Part shown: one piece after another, positions 62,280 to 64,000 of the stretch
Position numbering within the stretch: the first letter of the stretch is position 1
Layout of the letters: every line of letters begins with the position of its first letter
Assembly (NCBI RefSeq): GCF_001653565.1
Contig: NZ_LYPB01000053.1
Span: 1-64,000 of the forward strand
Length of the DNA: 64,000 bases
DNA from: Paenibacillus oryzisoli
GTDB lineage: Bacteria > Bacillota > Bacilli > Paenibacillales > NBRC-103111
Direction: 5' to 3'
Translations under genes and position numbers: made by a program
The notes under the pieces: generated by a model
The model's input: only the letters and a program-made list of their open reading frames with translations
What the model was told of the DNA's origin: nothing
The model's database searches: none

Positions 62280-62309
62280 GACCTACAGCCACAAGCTGCA
62301 GGTCTTTCT
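62280..62309 (+). terminator. Orphan hairpin terminator
   Basis: GACCTACAGC and GCTGCAGGTC form a 10-bp stem with two central mismatches around CACAA, followed by TTTCTT. It lies just after the putative gene relic. Confidence 0.55.
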
Positions 62310-62450
62310 TAAAATATCAGAATTTATAAGTTTTACTTATTAATTATTATGCTGAATTTCTAGATAAACGCTCCTGTCCTTCAAAGGACGGCGTAGCTGT
62401 TTATTTTGGTAGTTATTCGTTTTATCGACACGACTTCTTCGTCTCACTTC

Positions 62451-62480
62451 TTGTCGTAGTACTTGTAACTATCATATAAT
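62451..62480 (+). promoter_or_regulatory. Candidate SigA promoter of mqo
   Basis: TTGTCG (62451-62456) and a perfect TATAAT (62475-62480) are 18 bases apart, about 140 bases before the mqo start. The intervening leader includes ATCCTT (62581-62586), which could pair with the ribosome-binding AAGGAT (62606-62611). Confidence 0.5.
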
Positions 62481-62618
62481 AGTAATAAATATTGTATCGA
62501 TTGGCTTATTAATGATACAGAAAAGGTGTGTGTCTAGTCTGCGTCCTGGCTTGCTGTAACGCTGAAGTAGGCGCGTCTATATCCTTTCTGCAAATTTCAG
62601 GGTATAAGGATGGTTAAA

Positions 62619-64000
62619 ATGAGCAACAGAGAAACGAAAACAGACGTCATCTTAATTGGTGCAGGAATTATGAGTGCGACATTGGGGACGCTTCTGAAAG
62701 AATTAGTGCCTGAATGGGAAATCAAAGTTTTTGAAAAGCTCGAAAATGCGGGAGAAGAAAGTTCTAACGAATGGAATAATGCGGGTACAGGGCATGCGGC
62801 ACTGTGCGAGCTTAACTACACGTCCGAGAAACCAGACGGATCTGTCGATATTAGTAAAGCTATTCAAATTAATGAACAATTCCAGCATTCGATGCAGTTC
62901 TGGTCCTATCTCGTCAATAGCAAGCTAATCCGTAATCCACAAGACTTCATCATGCCATTGCCTCATATGAGTATGGTTCTAGGCAAGCAAAATGTATCGT
63001 TTCTGAAGAAACGTTATGAAGCAATGTCCAACAACGCACTGTTTCAAGGGATGGAATTCTCCGATGACCCTAAGAAGTTAATGGAATGGATTCCACTGAT
63101 TATCAAAGATCGTCCAACCAATGAACCGATCGCAGCAACCAAAATTGACACCGGTACGGATGTAAACTTTGGCGCTTTAACGCGTATACTATTCAATCAC
63201 TTAAAGTCGAAGAACGTTGATATTAAATATAAGCACAGTGTTGACAACTTGAGACGTACTAGCGATGGCTCATGGGAATTGAAAATACGTAATATTAACA
63301 GTGGCAGTGTTGAACGCCATACGGCTAAATTCGTCTTCATCGGTGGTGGTGGCGGAAGCTTGCATCTGCTGCAAAAGTCCGGTATTCCGGAAGGTAGAAA
63401 TATCGGAGGATTCCCGGTGAGCGGGATATTCATGGTATGTAATAATCCGGCTGTCGTCGCAAAGCACCACGCGAAAGTCTACGGTAAAGCGAAACTTGGC
63501 GCACCGCCAATGTCAGTTCCGCATCTCGATACACGATTTATCGATAATAAAAAGTCGTTATTATTTGGACCATTCGCGGGCTTCTCACCTAAGTTCCTGA
63601 AAACCGGCTCCATGTTCGATTTGGTTACATCGGTTAAACCGAATAACCTCGTGACAATGTTGTCGGCCGGAGCCAAGAACATGTCATTGACGAAATACCT
63701 GATCGAGCAAGTTATGTTGTCCAAAGAGAAGCGCATGGAAGAGCTGCGGGAGTTTATCCCAAGTGCCAAAACGGAAGATTGGGAGTTAGTTGTAGCGGGC
63801 CAACGTGTACAAGTTATTAAAGACACGGCTGCTGGCAAAGGAACGCTTCAGTTCGGTACGGAAGTCATTAGTTCAGCTGACGGTTCATTAGCAGCATTAC
63901 TCGGCGCTTCGCCTGGGGCTTCTACCGCGGTTTCGGTAATGCTGGAGTTAATGAAGAAATGTTTCCCTGAACATATCAAAGAGTGGGAACCGAAAATTAA
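62619..64000 (+). CDS. mqo: Malate:quinone oxidoreductase (incomplete at window edge)
   Basis: Mqo is a peripheral membrane FAD enzyme that oxidises malate to oxaloacetate and passes electrons to quinone. The visible 460 residues begin [26 protein letters not shown], the FAD-binding loop, followed by [23 protein letters not shown]. Near the window end are [28 protein letters not shown], all typical of Mqo. The family has about 490-500 residues, so only about 30-40 are missing. AAGGATGG precedes the ATG. The reading frame is open to the last base. Confidence 0.95.
   Translation, partial: MSNRETKTDVILIGAGIMSATLGTLLKELVPEWEIKVFEKLENAGEESSNEWNNAGTGHAALCELNYTSEKPDGSVDISKAIQINEQFQHSMQFWSYLVNSKLIRNPQDFIMPLPHMSMVLGKQNVSFLKKRYEAMSNNALFQGMEFSDDPKKLMEWIPLIIKDRPTNEPIAATKIDTGTDVNFGALTRILFNHLKSKNVDIKYKHSVDNLRRTSDGSWELKIRNINSGSVERHTAKFVFIGGGGGSLHLLQKSGIPEGRNIGGFPVSGIFMVCNNPAVVAKHHAKVYGKAKLGAPPMSVPHLDTRFIDNKKSLLFGPFAGFSPKFLKTGSMFDLVTSVKPNNLVTMLSAGAKNMSLTKYLIEQVMLSKEKRMEELREFIPSAKTEDWELVVAGQRVQVIKDTAAGKGTLQFGTEVISSADGSLAALLGASPGASTAVSVMLELMKKCFPEHIKEWEPKI

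Noticed and set aside
1..64000. Prophage, integrative element, insertion sequence, tRNA or rRNA genes
   Set aside because: No integrase, transposase, structural phage gene, tRNA cloverleaf or rRNA segment was recognised. I could not run a covariance search, so a missed tRNA is possible but unlikely.

Overview
The window looks like a chromosomal segment of a spore-forming, Gram-positive Bacillota of the Paenibacillus type. The evidence is a gerA/gerB/gerC-type germination operon, four large exported proteins with S-layer-homology (SLH) domains, AGGAGG-type ribosome binding sites, TTG/GTG starts, a LutABC lactate operon and many short intergenic hairpin repeats. I see no rRNA, tRNA, transposase, prophage or CRISPR array.

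Layout. 0-0.95 kb is non-coding and built from three repeat blocks. 0.93-8.9 kb holds housekeeping genes: a small membrane protein, a HAD phosphatase, LspA, topoisomerase III, a membrane diguanylate cyclase, an SDR-like protein and a Dabb protein. 9-11.3 kb is a divergent AraC regulator/GH4 alpha-galactosidase pair. 11.6-16.8 kb is one giant secreted thermolysin-like protease with an SLH anchor. 17-24 kb has an OmpR/HK two-component system with an MMPL exporter, then a cupredoxin/HPP pair with a divergent LysR. 24.3-26.3 kb holds a DedA protein, a thioredoxin-like protein and an MBL hydrolase. 37.6-45.6 kb holds a LysR-metE methionine locus, a Nudix protein, a Fur-box-controlled LysR DNA-binding stub, and two Gfo/Idh/MocA oxidoreductases with a convergent AraC. 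46.2-52.9 kb has a giant SLH/RCC1 surface protein and a LytS-like kinase with a LuxR-type regulator. 53-56.8 kb is lutABC plus a FadR-family regulator. 57-62 kb is the germination operon, an RCC1 protein and a PAP2 phosphatase. Malate:quinone oxidoreductase runs off the right edge.

The most striking block is 27.2-37.5 kb. Two cobalamin riboswitches, each followed by an intrinsic terminator, face each other across two convergent units. One controls a single SLH-anchored protein with two DUF4430 (transcobalamin C-terminal-like) domains. The other controls four overlapping genes: an SLH-anchored alpha/alpha-toroid protein, a membrane-anchored DUF4430 protein, a CbiQ-like ECF T component, and a fused ATPase-ATPase-S-component protein. 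Animal intrinsic factor and transcobalamin consist of an alpha/alpha barrel followed by a DUF4430-like beta domain. I therefore infer a bacterial, surface-anchored, split transcobalamin-like system that captures a corrinoid and passes it to a dedicated ECF transporter. The B12-independent methionine synthase metE lies directly beside it, under a probable MtaR/CmbR-like LysR regulator with a MET-box-like palindrome.

Intergenic DNA is rich in families of imperfect repeats with a period near 50 bp. One 51-bp family occurs at two loci 30 kb apart. Start codons were chosen by ribosome binding site spacing, and several are shorter than the maximal open frame.
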